A stretch of 64,000 nucleotides of DNA from Neurospora tetraspora (GCF_033439725.1 NW_026944385.1:3629001-3693000); one strand, 5' to 3'; positions 1 to 12,850 are shown, numbered from the stretch's first letter. Notes: generated by a model not told the origin, from the sequence alone. A program made the numbers and translations.

Positions 1-3000
1 AAAAAGAGAGCAGGTTATTTTTAATCGGTTTAGCGAATATCCCGATTAGAATGGCGAAGGATAATATTTATAAGCGTTTCGTTATTTAAAGTAAATTCGC
101 AAACGAAATTAATTAGACTGATATTAAAATCAAAAACGACGAATAATTAAATACTTTACGAGGCGGTAATAGTAAATTAGTAATTTAGTATTAAGCCCTA
201 GGAATGCTATTGAAATTTTCATTCTTACCCTTTAAGTGTAATATCGATGGGGGTAAAAATTTATTTGTACTAACCTTTAAGCAGCGGCATTTAGGCGCCG
301 ATAGCGTTTTTAATATATTTAATAAGTAAAACCTAAAGTCAATAGGTTTTTCTATAGAAAAAGAAAGTAATTACCTTAACTTACCTTTGTTATTTACGGA
401 TTTATATAAATAATACTAGATTAACGAGCAATATATTTCTATTAAATTCGAAGTAACTAAGGAAATTTATTTTACTTTTAAAGAAGAGGCCCGTTTTATT
501 ATTTAGGTAATTAAAGAAAATATTTATTTTACTATTAAAATAACCGAAGAAGATGCCTATCTTACCGCTAAGGTAGCCAAAAAAATAGGAAAAGGCCCGT
601 CTTATTATTGAAGTAGCCGAAGAAAATATTTATTTTGCTATTAAGATAGTTAGGGAATAGGAACATACTCATTTTATTATTAAAATAACTAAAGAATAGG
701 AAAGGGTCCGTTTTATTATTAAAGTAGCCGAAGAATAAGAAAATAATTCGTAGGTTTTACTGAATACCCCTATATATAGTTAAAGTAATTCTTTTAATTA
801 TATAAGGTTATTCGCGTTCGCTAGCCTTTTAATAAAGGCTTTTCGCGTAATTATAATTAAAATTTTTGAATTTAATATTAATAGGATAGCGATTAGAAAA
901 TTTACATAATAGGAATTAAGCATTATTATTTCGTTAAATTACTATATGGCCTATAAGGGTGCTAAATAGAAGAAATATAAGGTTAATAACCCTTTATATA
1001 ATATAGTCAAATATTTCAGGCTTAAAAAGGATTATATCCAAACGTATAAAATATTCGGTAAGGAGGTTTGGAAAAATATTTATAAATTTAACCTAAATTA
1101 TTTAATAATTACTATTACGCTACTTACTTAATTAAATTTAAAGGATTGTATTACAAATAGATACGAAACCTTTTTAAACTATTAAGAGGGTTATAATAAT
1201 AGCCTAATTTAATAAGTAATACTAATTTTTCTAACTTTTATTTACTCTTTATTTTTATTATCTTATTAATCAATTATAGGTAATAGTTATAATTCTTATA
1301 AGGGTTATTCGTTCGGGGTTCTAACAATAGTATTAAATAAGGAATATATTGACTTATTTCTGATATTAAAGTTTCTATATTATTTTCGATATTAGTAATA
1401 ATAATTTTTTATATTATCTCTATATAAGTGAAACCTTTTTAGCTTCTTTTTCTACCCGCATTTTATACCGTAGCTTTACTTATATAATTAATAACGGAAG
1501 ATTATATACAATAGTTTTAACGCTATTTTATATCTTATTATTATATATTATACTATTTATTCGATTTCGTAATATTATTTACGGGTACTATAATTAGTGA
1601 TAAATCGGTTACAGTAATGAATTTATTGACGGAGCCTATATTAATAGTATTCAATTTATTATTTTTCTAAAAAAAAAAATTTAAAATACTAATTTAAATA
1701 TTAGTAGTATTCTTAATCTCGTTCTTATCTTATCATATCCGTAATCTGATCTGAATAAGCCTTATCATATATCGATTATAATATTATTATCGATTATTTA
1801 TAAGTATTTCTCATTCTTAATAGAAGGCCCCGAAATAAATTTTCATTTTCGAAATCGAATTTATATTTCACATTTTCGACGCAAAATAAATTCCCTCGTC
1901 TCTATTTTACCTTATTTCGTTAGCTATAGCTCTTATATAGGTTGACTATATTAATATATTTACTTTAATCCTTATAAACTAATCGAATTGGATTCGTAGG
2001 CCCAGAATCCACTAAATAATTAAATAAATTATCAATTCTTTTCTTATTTAAGTCTTCGATAATTTTAATAATATCAGGCTGTTCTTAGGCGTAGGGCGCG
2101 GAATAACTTCATTTATAATATATCTAGCGAATATAAGATTACTCGGTTAGATTGTTCATTTATTTAATTTAATTTAATTATTTATTATCTTCAATCTACC
2201 GCTTAAATTTATTTAATATCCTAATTATAGGCCCCCATTATTTTTATTACTCTCTTAAATGAGCGCCCTCCGATATTAGGATTAGAAATATATACATATC
2301 CGGTCTAAATTATTAAACTAACTAATTTATTATATTCGAAGCGTTTTATTATATATTAATACTCTCTATATATTATTCGTAGCGCAATAATTCTCTACTT
2401 GGTAAAGGAATACAAACCTTAATATTAGTGCCTAGGCGGGTCTATATTGCTATAGAATTTCACTAACTATTTACTTTATATAATTATAATTAAATAGTCT
2501 ACGCGCAAGTAAGTAACATATAATATAACGTAACCTTATAGTGCACTAATAGCTAACTAAATATTTATAAGGCGAGATATTAAATTATAATATTTTCGTA
2601 TCTTAACATTACCTCGGGTATTATTATATATCAAAATGTTTATATTATATATATTACTAATTTACCACTTCTCTAATAATTACTATATTATATACGTAAT
2701 ATAGAATTGTACAATACCTTCAAAAATACCCAATATTTTTCCCAAAGCACCGATATATACATTGTTTAGGAAGGCCATCATACTATTACTACTCGCTATA
2801 TATTTCTAATTAGAATATATAGGGGGGGAGAATTATAATTATTACCTTTAAAGCTAAATTCGGAATTAAAACTAGGAAAGTTAATTGGAATTTAACCCTT
2901 TATCTATAATAGAATAATAAACAAACGAGTCAAAATTATTCTATACCTTTATTATTATATTTAACAATTTTGACGAATTTTAAACGCTTTTACATTCTAT

Positions 3001-4290
3001 TCTATTTATTTATTAAATTTCTCCCTATTTACTATTTACTCCTCTATATTCTATTAATATTTTATTATATTACTTTTTTATTATATTACTTCTTTATTTT
3101 ATTACTTTTTTACTATATTACCCTTTCTGCTATACTTTTAAATATAATTTATAATTATTATTTATTCCTAATTCTTCTAGTGCTAAACTTCAATTGCCTA
3201 AGCGGTTATAGGTTTAGTTTATTAATAAATTAGGACTTACGATATTAGGGACGTATTTTTTGGCGAAACTTTAATTATTTATTAAATATAAGTTTCGTAT
3301 TATAGATAATTAAGTAAAAACAAACAATATTATTATTATAATATTACTAATTTATTATTTTTAATAAAAAAAAGAAATAGCTGTGTAAATAACTTAAAGA
3401 AATTAATAATAAAAAAACTATAATTACGTACTAAGTATAATACCCCTAACTTATACGCTATATTAAATTCTATTAATTAATCGAATATTTAAAGAATTTG
3501 ACTATATAGTGAAAAAATAATAAAAATACTGGGTATAATAAAGAATTTAAATAATTACTATAGAAGAAGATAAAGTGTAATATAGAGAAAGAAATAGAAA
3601 AGGAAAAAGAAACAAAAAAAGAAAAGGCGTTAAAATAATTCATATTATAATACAAAGAACTCCTCTCATTTATATATCTTAAAGTACGTACTTTTTTATA
3701 AACCTAATTTATAATACCCTATATTATATTTATACTAATTCATTAAATATAAATAGAAATATCTATTCCCAACGCTAAAATAAAGAGCTTAAACGTACTT
3801 ATAAATTTTACTTTAAATATATCTTTAATAAATCCTTTATTAATTATCGATTTATTATATGTCTTCTTTCTTACTATCTTAAGTAGGGCGGTAAAGGCCG
3901 GAATTATACTATTTAGTACGAATTCCACCGTTATCCGAATAAGCCTACAGAATTTACTCCTTCCTCGTTTACAATTTAAAATATATCTTAAATATATTAT
4001 AAATATATTATCGGACTTTATATTTCTCTACGGAGGAACTTTAGGCGAGCGAATAAAGTTATTTCTCTACGGGAGGACTTTTATATATACGACCCGGATA
4101 AGCCTACAAAGCCTAACTTCCTCGTCTACAGCTTAAAATATATTCCAAATATATTATAAATATATTATCGGACTTTATTCGAACTACCATTATCAACTCA
4201 ATATATTGAATTAACTCCGTACGAATACGTATTATAATAATTATATCAATCTTTTTCTTTTATAGGTCAGACCAATTTTATATATAAATA
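1..4290. repeat. RIP-degraded A+T-rich tract, source element not identified
   Basis: The stretch is dominated by A and T, is full of stop codons in all frames, and is rich in TA where CA/TG would be expected. This is the signature of repeat-induced point mutation on a former repeat. Residual coding character is visible: around 475-740 a degenerate tandem array still reads like a repeated Glu/Ala/Val-rich peptide, and around 900-1200 the plus strand holds a fairly long conserved-looking frame. An approximate direct repeat of about 85 bp occurs at 3937-4019 and 4101-4181. Short frames such as 2970-3233 are low-complexity artefacts. I could not assign the tract to a transposon family. Composition returns abruptly to normal near 4290. 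Confidence 0.8.
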
Positions 4291-4891
4291 CACAGACTAT
4301 AGGGTCAGGAAGCTTTGGGTATAGGGTCGTGTCATCTAACCACTCAGCAAAAACAGAGCATGGAATCTGTGCGTACAAATGTGTAATGTATTGTGTAGAA
4401 GTACAACATAGATGTATAGCCTACAGGATACAGGGTGCACCTGCCAGCTCTAACACGGAGGCTCGGCAGGCCCCGCGGTAGGTAGGCCGCTGGGCCGCTC
4501 CTGCCAAACAGCCGCCCAAGCTGCCAGACATCCCACCTGCCGTGGCCCGGTTTCTTCTACTTCAGGGGCAATGTTACCACTGGCAGTCACGACTCTATCC
4601 GTACCGTATCTCGAGACAACGAATCCAAAACTGAAGGTTTCTCGAATGACCATGAATATTGAAACCCCTTTCTCACCTTGAGACAAACCTGATGCCTTGA
4701 TCAGCACTTTGCGTTATGTGACTGTCCTTCCAGCTTCAATTTCCACACAACTTTTGTGAGGGAACATCCCTGCAACCGGCCAAAGCCTGGGAAGGTCTGG
4801 ACTGCACCAAAAAGGGGTATGTACGGCCCCCGATGCGCCATCATTTGATAGCGTCAAAGTTACAATCTGGCAGCGCCAAATCCGATTGTGC
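4291..4891. other. Intergenic DNA, nothing supported
   Basis: Composition is normal but no frame has convincing coding character. It separates the RIPed tract from the inverted-repeat element that begins at 4901. Confidence 0.5.
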
Positions 4892-4900
4892 TAATTCCAT

Positions 4901-5519
4901 GGAAATCGGTAGCTGGGTAGTCAAAACAGTCCCTGGATAGACTAAACCCACTTTTCTTGGGTGTGTAGCCAATCTTTGGCTCCCAACCGCGCCCGCCAAC
5001 TGAACCTCACTACATCGCAAGCCATAAACCAAGTGCATTTGCGCGCGCCCTCTTTCGTGCTGCCATTCTTTTGAGGCTATCGCCGTCTCCGTAGCTGTCG
5101 TTATCGCTGTCGTTGTTATTATCATTGTAATTTTCTCTATCGCCATGGTATCACCCCTAGCGCTAGGTATTTTTGGTGAACTGAGTTGCCCCTAGGGGGA
5201 CGGATATGGAGGACGAATCTCCAGTGCCCTCCCCGGTACTTGCACGGTGGGCAGCACTTATACTAAGCCTTCATATGCAACAAATGGATTGGCCTGGGAG
5301 ACAGCAAAACAGCGGCGATACTAGTATCAATAGCTCCAACTTCAAGAGTCAGTCAACTGCCCTGACTGGATTGACGAGAACTGAATAACTCCAAATAACG
5401 AAGATTTGGTGATGCGCCCTAGAACTTTTTGCACGGCTGACACAGATAGCTGCGCGCCCAAGAAAAGTGGGTTTAGTCTATCCAGGGACTGTTTTGAGTC
5501 TACCCAGCTACCGATTTCG
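4901..5519. mobile_element. Non-autonomous TIR element with 9-bp target duplication (MULE-like)
   Basis: Two inverted arms, 4901-4961 and 5457-5519, match almost perfectly over about 61 bp apart from a 2-nt insertion in the right arm and a mismatch at the outermost base. The arms are followed inward by diverged sequence. Immediately outside them lies the same 9-bp word, TAATTCCAT, at 4892-4900 and 5520-5528. Long terminal inverted repeats plus a 9-bp duplication fit Mutator-like DNA transposons. No transposase frame is present in the 619 bp, so it would be non-autonomous. Assignment to MULE is inferred from duplication length and TIR length only. Confidence 0.75.
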
Positions 5520-5528
5520 TAATTCCAT

Positions 5529-6399
5529 CCATCATATTCACAGGGCGCTAGGCCTAGTCCAGTCAGAGTTCGATGCTACTCTGACAAGAATACGAGCGGT
5601 AGAAGTTCAACAACCAACGAGTTTCCACTCACATCAGCGAGTTTCTCCATCGCCATAAAACCTGTCGTCTTGCGATCGAATCTTTAGTACGATGCTGCGT
5701 GACTCCGGCAAGGAGGGCTCGGGCGGCCGTTCAAACAACCTCAAAGTCACGGACGGGCGCCAAGCTGCATGGAGTTGAGTGCCATGAACCCCCGCCAACT
5801 CGATGTCTGTCGCCGCCGCCCTGCCTTTGAGATTGATCTTGGAGCGGCTCAGGCAGCCACTTTTCGGGACAGGAACCAACTGATGAAATGGAGGCCCGTG
5901 CCACATCGGTAGTGGGCGGCCTTCGGCGGCCTAGACCGCTAGGGCCTGAAGCTTCAGGGCAACGCTAGTGACGCCGGGCAACTTTAACCCCACACGCTTG
6001 CCCGATCCCCGACGACACTTCTTGGCTTCATCCGGCGACAATGATGAGGACAAGCATCATGAATGGAATTTCTAACCTGTCCTGTTTACTGTGCAGAAAA
6101 TGGTTTTCAAAAGAGCCAGAGACTTTGAGAGAAGATTGCCCTTCTAGTGTACCGTTGAAGCAGCATTCGCAGAATAACTGACAGCCCCTGATGCGCCAGA
6201 TAACCTCCCACGACAGCGATGGCAACGACGACGGCGACAGCGACAGCGTAAGAAGAGAAGAGCATAACTCGACCATACATACGATCGCCACAACCACCGC
6301 TCCCCGTTCTTCCTTACAAGTGATTCATCCCGAATAATTGAGCAGCACTGAGATTCCAACACCCCCAGGTTGGCCCGGCCCTTGGGTCTATATACCGGG
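5529..6399. other. Intergenic DNA, nothing supported
   Basis: I see no gene here. Short frames on both strands lack recognisable motifs. The right end is the 3' flank of the secreted-protein gene that ends at 6400. Confidence 0.5.
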
Positions 6400-7435
6400 C
6401 TAGACCGTGGTTACAACACCCGTTAGGACGAGGGCAACAATCAAAACCCACATGGACTTCTCCTTGCCGATTCCTCCATTTGTCGCGGCTGTCCAATGCG
6501 TAGTGTTGGGTGCTTTGACACAAGACAGCCAGCCAGCACTATCATGAACCTCCCCACTAGAGGAGAAGTGTGTCCAAGTTATCACCGCCGGCCAAACCAC
6601 CCTCTCCATAGCCACGAGCGCCGTCGCGTTGTCCTTCCCAGTTGGAGCCGAGGCGCCCGCGAAGAAGGAATATCGGCGATTGGCCTGATCAAAGTTGCTG
6701 CTGTCGACCTCTTGAAGAAGTAGTTATGTTAGCACAGAACCAACATCAAGTCCATGGTATCTCTCGACACCAACTAGGTAACTCACCATAACCAACCCCA
6801 ACGGTCCCCCCAAAATACTCCAAACAAGCATCAGGAACCACCAAACTCCCGCACTCGCTGTTTCCCTTGCCCGTCCCAACAGTGTTATTCGCAACACTAT
6901 TAATCTGCAGCTCCTGAATACACTCACTCGGCAGCAAAGCAGCACAAGTTCCATCCAACCTCTTCGTCTGCGCCTCCTCCGTCTTTCCCGCCGCCAACCC
7001 GCCCGTGAACACAATCGCGCACACCCTCCAGCTTTCGGCATCCAGCCCATCCTGGGTAGAAGGAGGCACAAGCGACACAACCGTTGCTTGGGTGACTTTG
7101 CTCTTCTTGTCTTCCGCCGATATAGAGGAGTCGGATGCGTTGGCCAAGGGCACGTTGGCTGCCACGTTGATGGATATATACCAGCCTGGAATTCCATCAC
7201 CCGTGGCGTCGTCCGGGCCGGCGGGTACCGAGGTGTTATAGCCTGTGGTTGGGAAAGAAGCGTTGGAGACGGGGTTGGCGATGGCGAGGGCGAAGGAGGA
7301 GGGGGGAAGGCCGAAGGGGGGGTTGGAGGGGGAGCCGGTGGTGAGGAATTGTTGGGCTGATGCCAGGGAGGGGTATGAGTAGAAGGAAAGGAGGGCCAGT
7401 GCTGCATGGCCGAGATTCGGGGATTTCCTGGCCAT
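6400..7435 (-). CDS. Secreted or GPI-type cell-surface protein, function unknown
   Basis: Two exons, complement(6400-6710, 6787-7435), give 319 residues. The 76-bp intron has donor GTGAGT, a GCTAAC branch site and a CAAG acceptor. I chose the Met at 7435, the second in the frame, because it opens a clean signal peptide (MARKSPNLG then a hydrophobic run ending ASAQQ); the upstream Met at 7489 would bury that signal. The mature part is Ser/Thr/Asn-rich with several Asn-X-Ser/Thr sites and scattered cysteines. The last 17 residues (MWVLIVALVLTGVVTTV) form a single hydrophobic segment after a short Gly/Asn stretch, fitting a GPI-attachment tail or a C-terminal membrane anchor. I do not recognise the family. 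An exported, surface-attached role is inference from topology only. Confidence 0.75.
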
Positions 7436-8530
7436 TTTTGCTAAACAGAGTTGGCAAAGCTTCGTCGTGATCCTGATGTTACTTGGCATCTTTCAGAGGA
7501 TGCCATTGCCCGAAAGGCCTGGCGGGGACGAGGCAGAGGACAGAGGTAGGTAGGCACGAGAGAGGTGAAATGCAAGGCACACGCAAGGTTGCATAAGCCC
7601 CGTCGTGCCCGCCTGACTCTCGACGCATCTCCCCCTCTTCTTAATCCAAACCCACTTGGCAGTTCAGAACGACTTGGATGCCTTCATTTTCCGTACCCGT
7701 CGCCACCGGCCTTGAACAACGTTCAATCAGACAAATCCCGGATTGCTCCCTCTGTAATGCAGCACTCGTCAGGGCCCAAAACGTGTCAATTTCCCCTCCA
7801 TGGATTGGAGGTCCGGTGCTCACACAGGTCACCACGGCAGCCGGGTTCCGTACTCCGTGCCGCAAGTGGGGCCGACGCTACTTAAGACTGAACCTCCGAG
7901 TCAGGTCCGGGTTGGGTAGGTACCGGCCCTCATTCCGGAATCTCGACCCCTGCTCCGGAACCCGAAGTGGATCCATGGAAGTCCCGGCTTTCGTTCCGAG
8001 GCCCGGGCTCAAATAGTCGACTGATTTTTCCCCCTTGTTTCTTTTTTTCCCCCTTGTTTCTTTTTTTCCCTTTTTTTTCCTCCCATATTGAGACGCATAT
8101 ATCCGCTTGACCAAGGAGGACCTTTGTGGTCCGGTATTTCCGTCCAACAACCCGTTAGGTAAGGAACGAGTCACGCACGGTCCGAAGTTTTGAAATCCAT
8201 CATGATATGATCACTTGTGCTCTTCCTGAGTCCTCTGCATTTAAGGACACTCCGATTGTTGCGAGACGGCGGGATAACATCGCCGGTTTCGGTACCAAGA
8301 CGGGACGGAAGACGCGCTTTGCAAATAACCTCTTTTTGTAGACTTGTCTCCGTTTTCTCTATCTTCGCTTTATCTTCTGTTGCAGATATCTCACTGTGAT
8401 GTCATCCCTCTGCGTTTCTTGGGGGCCGGTCAGAGGTTGATGGGAATAAGGGATTCATCGGAAGTGAGGTCAGGGGAATGGATGCATATAATGACTAGAC
8501 TTCGCGAAAACAGGTATCAATAACCAAATA
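7436..8530. other. Intergenic DNA with pyrimidine-rich stretch
   Basis: This is the promoter side of the secreted-protein gene. A repeated CCCCCTTGTTTCTTTTTTT-type pyrimidine tract lies at about 8028-8080. No coding region is supported. Confidence 0.5.
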
Positions 8531-8601
8531 GCGCCAGTGGTTTAGTGGTAAAATCCATCGTTGCCATCGATGGGCCCCGCGTTCGATTCGCGGCTGGCGC
8601 A
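8531..8601 (+). tRNA. tRNA-Gly (anticodon GCC)
   Basis: A full cloverleaf can be drawn. The acceptor stem GCGCCAG pairs with CTGGCGC, the D arm carries TGGTTTAGTGG, the anticodon loop TTGCCAT gives GCC, and the T arm CCGCG-TTCGATT-CGCGG is perfect, followed by discriminator A. Box A and box B promoters are intact and there is no intron. A run of T at 8605-8610 just downstream is a suitable RNA polymerase III terminator. Confidence 0.95.
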
Positions 8602-9495
8602 TTTCTTTTTCACTTTTTTACCTTCTTTTTGACTTGCCGTTGCACATTTGCTTGGGGTTGCGAAGTTAGATGCCTATTTTTTGTGTTCGACTTCATTCCT
8701 TATTCCTTGTTGCTTTCTTTCTTGTGTGGCTGTTGAGGTACACCCGCTTTGACATCCCGCTTCGTTCAACACCAACATCGGATGATAACTCCACTGTTCT
8801 TGTTCTTGATCTACCGAGCTCTCGAGTCCCGAGCTTCAGACGAACCGTTCGTTGCACATTGACATTTGATTGTTAATGCGCGCGGAGGAACGTCTAAGCG
8901 TTTTACGAACTTTTTCGTGATATCTCGGAGAATGGACAGAGAGCACATAACCATGATCACAATGAGTTAGATCTATCAAACATGGCATGGCACGAGCAAC
9001 GAAAGGAATCATTAGTTCCAAGACAATAATGCAAAGAAACATCAGTGTTATTGTGACAATTGCTTCCGATTCCAGTGCTGCCGGACTTTTAATAAAGTCC
9101 AACAGCCTAGACTAGCAACCAAAGAGAGACCTCTACCAATCTAGAAACCACCACAACTGTATCCGATTGTATAGGTTTTATCGTGTCCACCATTTCTTTT
9201 TGTGTAGATTCTAAGCAGGCCCGGGAGAGAAAGAGATAGAGAGATAGAAATCGAGATGAGATGAGATGAGATGAAAGGGGAAAAAGAGCCTAAAATAAAA
9301 TACAGAACTAATTATTGACATGACAAAACTTTGAAACCCCGTTTAACCCTTTTCCATACACCGTTGTTGTGACCATTATCTACCATCACCGTCGTGTCCT
9401 TATTACTGTCATCTGGTATCACATCCGTCATCTCAACAACCCTATCAGCATCAACATGCGCATCCGCGTCCACGTCCACTGCATCACCATCATCT
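8602..9495. other. Intergenic DNA, simple repeats near the cfp 3' end
   Basis: No gene is supported. GAGA-rich repeats and a short GAGAT tandem (about 9225-9275) lie in the presumed 3' untranslated side of the pyruvate decarboxylase gene. Confidence 0.5.
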
Positions 9496-11208
9496 TTACT
9501 CCTGCACCGACATGTTACGGGGAGGCCTCGCATTCGCAGCAGCCACGTAGTGACCCCACGTGATGAGCTCCTTGCTGCAATCGTCCTGGTCGATCGTGCA
9601 CTCGATCAGCGTCGGGCCCTCCTTGTGGCTCTCAGCCATCTTGATCGCATCAGCGAGCTCGCCGGCCGTGTTGGCCAGCAGGCCCTTTGCGTGGCCGTCG
9701 GTGCTGTTGAAGGCCTGGACCAACAAGGCGTAGTCCCAGTTCTTGATCTTGTTGTAGGAGCCGTCGTGGATCTCGACCTCGATCGTGTAGCCGCGGTTGT
9801 TGATGAGCAAAATGGTGATGGGCACCTTGTAGCGCACCATCTGCGACACCTCCTGGGCCGTGACCTGGAAGGACCCGTCGCCGACCAGCACAATGGTGTG
9901 CCTGTCCGGGTGGCGGAGCGCGTACCCGAAGGCCGCCGGGATCGACCAGCCGATGTGGCCCCACTGCATCTCGATCTCGAACTTGGCGCCGGGGGGGAGC
10001 TTCAGCTGGATGCCGTTGAACCACGAGTCGCCCGTGTCGACGAACAGGCTCGTCTTGTCCGTCAGCATCTCCTGCACCTGCCGCGAGATCTCCTTGCGCG
10101 AGAGCGCCTCCTCGCGTTCCGCCGTGTGCACGTGCGGCGGGTCGGGCTTGAGCCGCTTGTACTCGATCATGGTGGTGTCGTTGAACGTGACCTGCGTGGC
10201 CAGGTGGCTGAGGAACTCGCTCATCCGGACGCGGCTGAAGTGTGCGCCCGGGAACGTGACATGATCCATGTCGACTGTCATGAGCGGGATGTTGGGCACG
10301 GCAGTCCATCCGACCGTGCTGTAGTCGTTGAAGACAGCGCCGACGCAAATCATTGCGTCCGCCCAGTGCACCATTGCATCAGCGGCATCGGAGCTGACTT
10401 GTCCCCAGAAGATGCCGACGAACTGCTTGTGGTCTTCCGGGAACATGCCCTTGGCCGCGGGTTGCAGGGCAACAGCACAGCCCATGGCCTCGGCGAACTG
10501 GAGGAGCTCTCTTTCGGCACCGGCACGCCCGGCTTTAGGGCCGACCAGGATCACGGGCTTGAGCTTGCCGTCGAGGTACTCGGCGGCGCACTTGGCGGCG
10601 GCCTCAAGAGCGTTCTTGTCGCTGGTGATGGGGTCCATCACGGCGCTGATGGGCCCGGGGCGCACGCAGGTAGCTCCGGCGAGATTGGTGGGGATCTCGA
10701 TGTAACAGGGTTTCCGGGCGAGGATGGCGGCGCGGATGGCACGGTCGATGAGGCGGGGTGCATCTATGGCGCGGGGTACGGCCACGGCGCAGCAGGTAAT
10801 CTTTTTGGCCATCTCATACTGGTAGGTGTAGTCTGGATGGCCGAGGGTATGATGAAGGATGTGATATTGACTGGGGTCATTGGTGTTGGGCGAGCCGCTG
10901 ATAAGGATCAAGGGGAGGTTCTCTGCGTAGGCACTGCCGGTGCCGTTGAAGGCCGAGATGGCACCAACGCTGTAAGTGACAACGCAGGCTGATACGCCGT
11001 TGGCACGGGCATAGCCTTCGGCGGCAAGAGAGCAGTTGAGCTCGTTTGCGCAACCAACCTCTTTGAGATCTGGGTGAGCTTGTAGCTTGTCGAGAAGGAT
11101 GAGGTTGTAGTCGCCGGGGACGACAAAGTGATGGCGAATGCCGACTTGGGCAAGACGCTCGGCGAGGTAGTCGCCCACGGTGAACTTTCCTGGTTGTTGT
11201 ACTGCCAT
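9496..11208 (-). CDS. cfp: Pyruvate decarboxylase (CFP, filament-forming)
   Basis: This intronless 570-residue frame decarboxylates pyruvate to acetaldehyde with thiamine diphosphate and Mg2+, the committed step to ethanol, in the cytosol. The N-terminal domain shows VVPGDYNLILLD and the cofactor-activating glutamate in CANELNCSLAAEG (about residue 56). The active-site pair in ILHHTLGHPDY lies near residue 120. The thiamine-binding motif opens with VGDGSF (about residue 442) and closes with LLINNRGYTIE. Length and sequence, including the C-terminal PPRNMSVQE, match my recollection of Neurospora CFP, which assembles into 8-10 nm cytoplasmic filaments. Codon use is strongly G/C-ending, typical of a highly expressed gene. 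The bias also creates a 532-codon antisense open frame, which I treat as an artefact. The ATG at 11208 is the natural start. Confidence 0.97.
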   Translation of the reverse strand: MAVQQPGKFTVGDYLAERLAQVGIRHHFVVPGDYNLILLDKLQAHPDLKEVGCANELNCSLAAEGYARANGVSACVVTYSVGAISAFNGTGSAYAENLPLILISGSPNTNDPSQYHILHHTLGHPDYTYQYEMAKKITCCAVAVPRAIDAPRLIDRAIRAAILARKPCYIEIPTNLAGATCVRPGPISAVMDPITSDKNALEAAAKCAAEYLDGKLKPVILVGPKAGRAGAERELLQFAEAMGCAVALQPAAKGMFPEDHKQFVGIFWGQVSSDAADAMVHWADAMICVGAVFNDYSTVGWTAVPNIPLMTVDMDHVTFPGAHFSRVRMSEFLSHLATQVTFNDTTMIEYKRLKPDPPHVHTAEREEALSRKEISRQVQEMLTDKTSLFVDTGDSWFNGIQLKLPPGAKFEIEMQWGHIGWSIPAAFGYALRHPDRHTIVLVGDGSFQVTAQEVSQMVRYKVPITILLINNRGYTIEVEIHDGSYNKIKNWDYALLVQAFNSTDGHAKGLLANTAGELADAIKMAESHKEGPTLIECTIDQDDCSKELITWGHYVAAANARPPRNMSVQE

Positions 11209-12850
11209 GATTCTCTTTAGGGTGAGATGTAGTGTTGCAAAGACTGGGGGTAGTAGTAGTAGTATCGAAGCTGTACTTGCATGACCATGAAGAAGTCGGA
11301 TACACAGGATGACGGGTTGCGAGAAGCCTTTTATTGTCCCATGGTGGTTTCTGTGGTGACCACGGTGATATGATGATTAGAGACATCTCCGCGAGGACAT
11401 GTCCCCGAAGACGCTCCGGGCGTCTCGCGATGGGCAAAGGGCAAGGAAGGTGTGCTGATGCATGCTGCATGATGTCGTTCGTTGCCGATGGGAGCAATGG
11501 CCAGACTGTCAGTGAGACTGTCGCCGTTGGTTTGTTGTTTACTTTCTATGGGGCTCAATGTATCGTTGCAGGGGCGATCGGAGGGCAACTCCGTCTGCAC
11601 CCGCTCGAGCAGGTGGCGTGAACATTTCCGTTCTCTTACGAGGTTGTGAGATCATGCCCAGGGAATGGATACGACGTTGCACAGGCTTTGGTTTGGCCAG
11701 CCGGTGCTGGGCTCCGGTTGTCAAGTCGACAGATGAAGTGTTGAAAGAAAGATAAGCGGGTTCGGTCCGATATGCAGCGAGCGTTTGACGTTTTGATCAG
11801 ACCACCGCCGCAATCCAGGCACTTACATCCAAGCCACACCCGCCTTTCCCATTGGCGGCTAGTGGGGTTGCGCCCCTGAAAAGCGGACCTTAACGGCGTC
11901 GCGACTTGGTGACAGATAGCCTCAGCTGGCCGAGACGGCACCATCCGGCGGTAAAACTTAAAAAAAAGCACGAGATTCGGATCCGTCACCCGAATGGCAG
12001 CGTGGGCTGAAAAGAAGGCGGCAAACTCATGAATGAGAGATGAGTGGGAGACAGGTCAGGTTTTGTCTCTGTTGGTCAATGCTCGGCGTTTCGACGAGCC
12101 CCGATAAGGTCGCGATAAGGTTGCAGGCACTCTGGCACTGAAGCAAGTGGAAATAATGGAAGGTGCACCTCCTTCTCCAAGGTAACTGCCCTTGGTGGTA
12201 CATTCCACTCGGGTCTTTCTCTGGCTCAATTCACTTCTGGCTGCTCAACCTCATCCCGCAGACATAAGCACTCACAAGATGACGACCATGGCATTAATCG
12301 TTTTGTTGCCTTTCGGCCTGCTTCCTATATCTCCATGGCGCGCGCCGGCAGTCTGAGTGAGAGACTGTGGGTTGACCGAATCACCTCGCCGTCCTACGAA
12401 CCAAAGCTGATGTCCCCAGATTGAGAACTTTGTCTGCCTTGTCTCCTCGCTTCCTCTCTATTTAGTACCTAGCGCAACAGCTTGAGGTGGATGGGTGTTG
12501 TGACAGAGTCGCTCGTTGGGAATATTTCGACATGGCGTCCACGACTGGTCAAATGGGAAGCATCCGCGTTTCAGCCCTTTGGAAGTTGGGCATTATTTTA
12601 GCACCGCCGCAGCCCAGCTATTGGCTGATCAGACGGACAAAAAATGCTAAGCCTTCATTTACGACCTGAGTGAGCTGGCAGGAAGCTGGCAAGTCGGTTC
12701 AAAGTCAAAGGCAGACCTCGAGATGAACGAACGTCCGAGTATTATATCACTACCACGGCTCTTGTTCAATCCACCAAACCAGGCGATGCATGCCCGTCCA
12801 TTCTCCAACAACCTGCTCGTCTCGCTCATTCCGCTCACCTCATCGTCCTC
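11209..12850. other. Long intergenic region between divergent cfp and NLR-like genes
   Basis: This 1.6-kb region must hold the promoters of both divergent genes. I found no coding region. Pyrimidine-rich and AG-rich stretches occur near 11250 and 12420. Confidence 0.5.

Noticed and set aside
2970-3233. 87-codon Tyr/Leu/Phe-rich membrane-like protein
   Set aside because: Composition follows directly from the A+T-rich RIPed DNA.
5206-5388. Coding frame inside the inverted-repeat element
   Set aside because: Short, no transposase motif, and confined to the non-coding interior of the element.
9394-10992. 532-codon open frame antisense to pyruvate decarboxylase
   Set aside because: The G/C-ending codon bias of the real gene removes stops on the opposite strand. 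The frame has no motif and overlaps a highly conserved enzyme.
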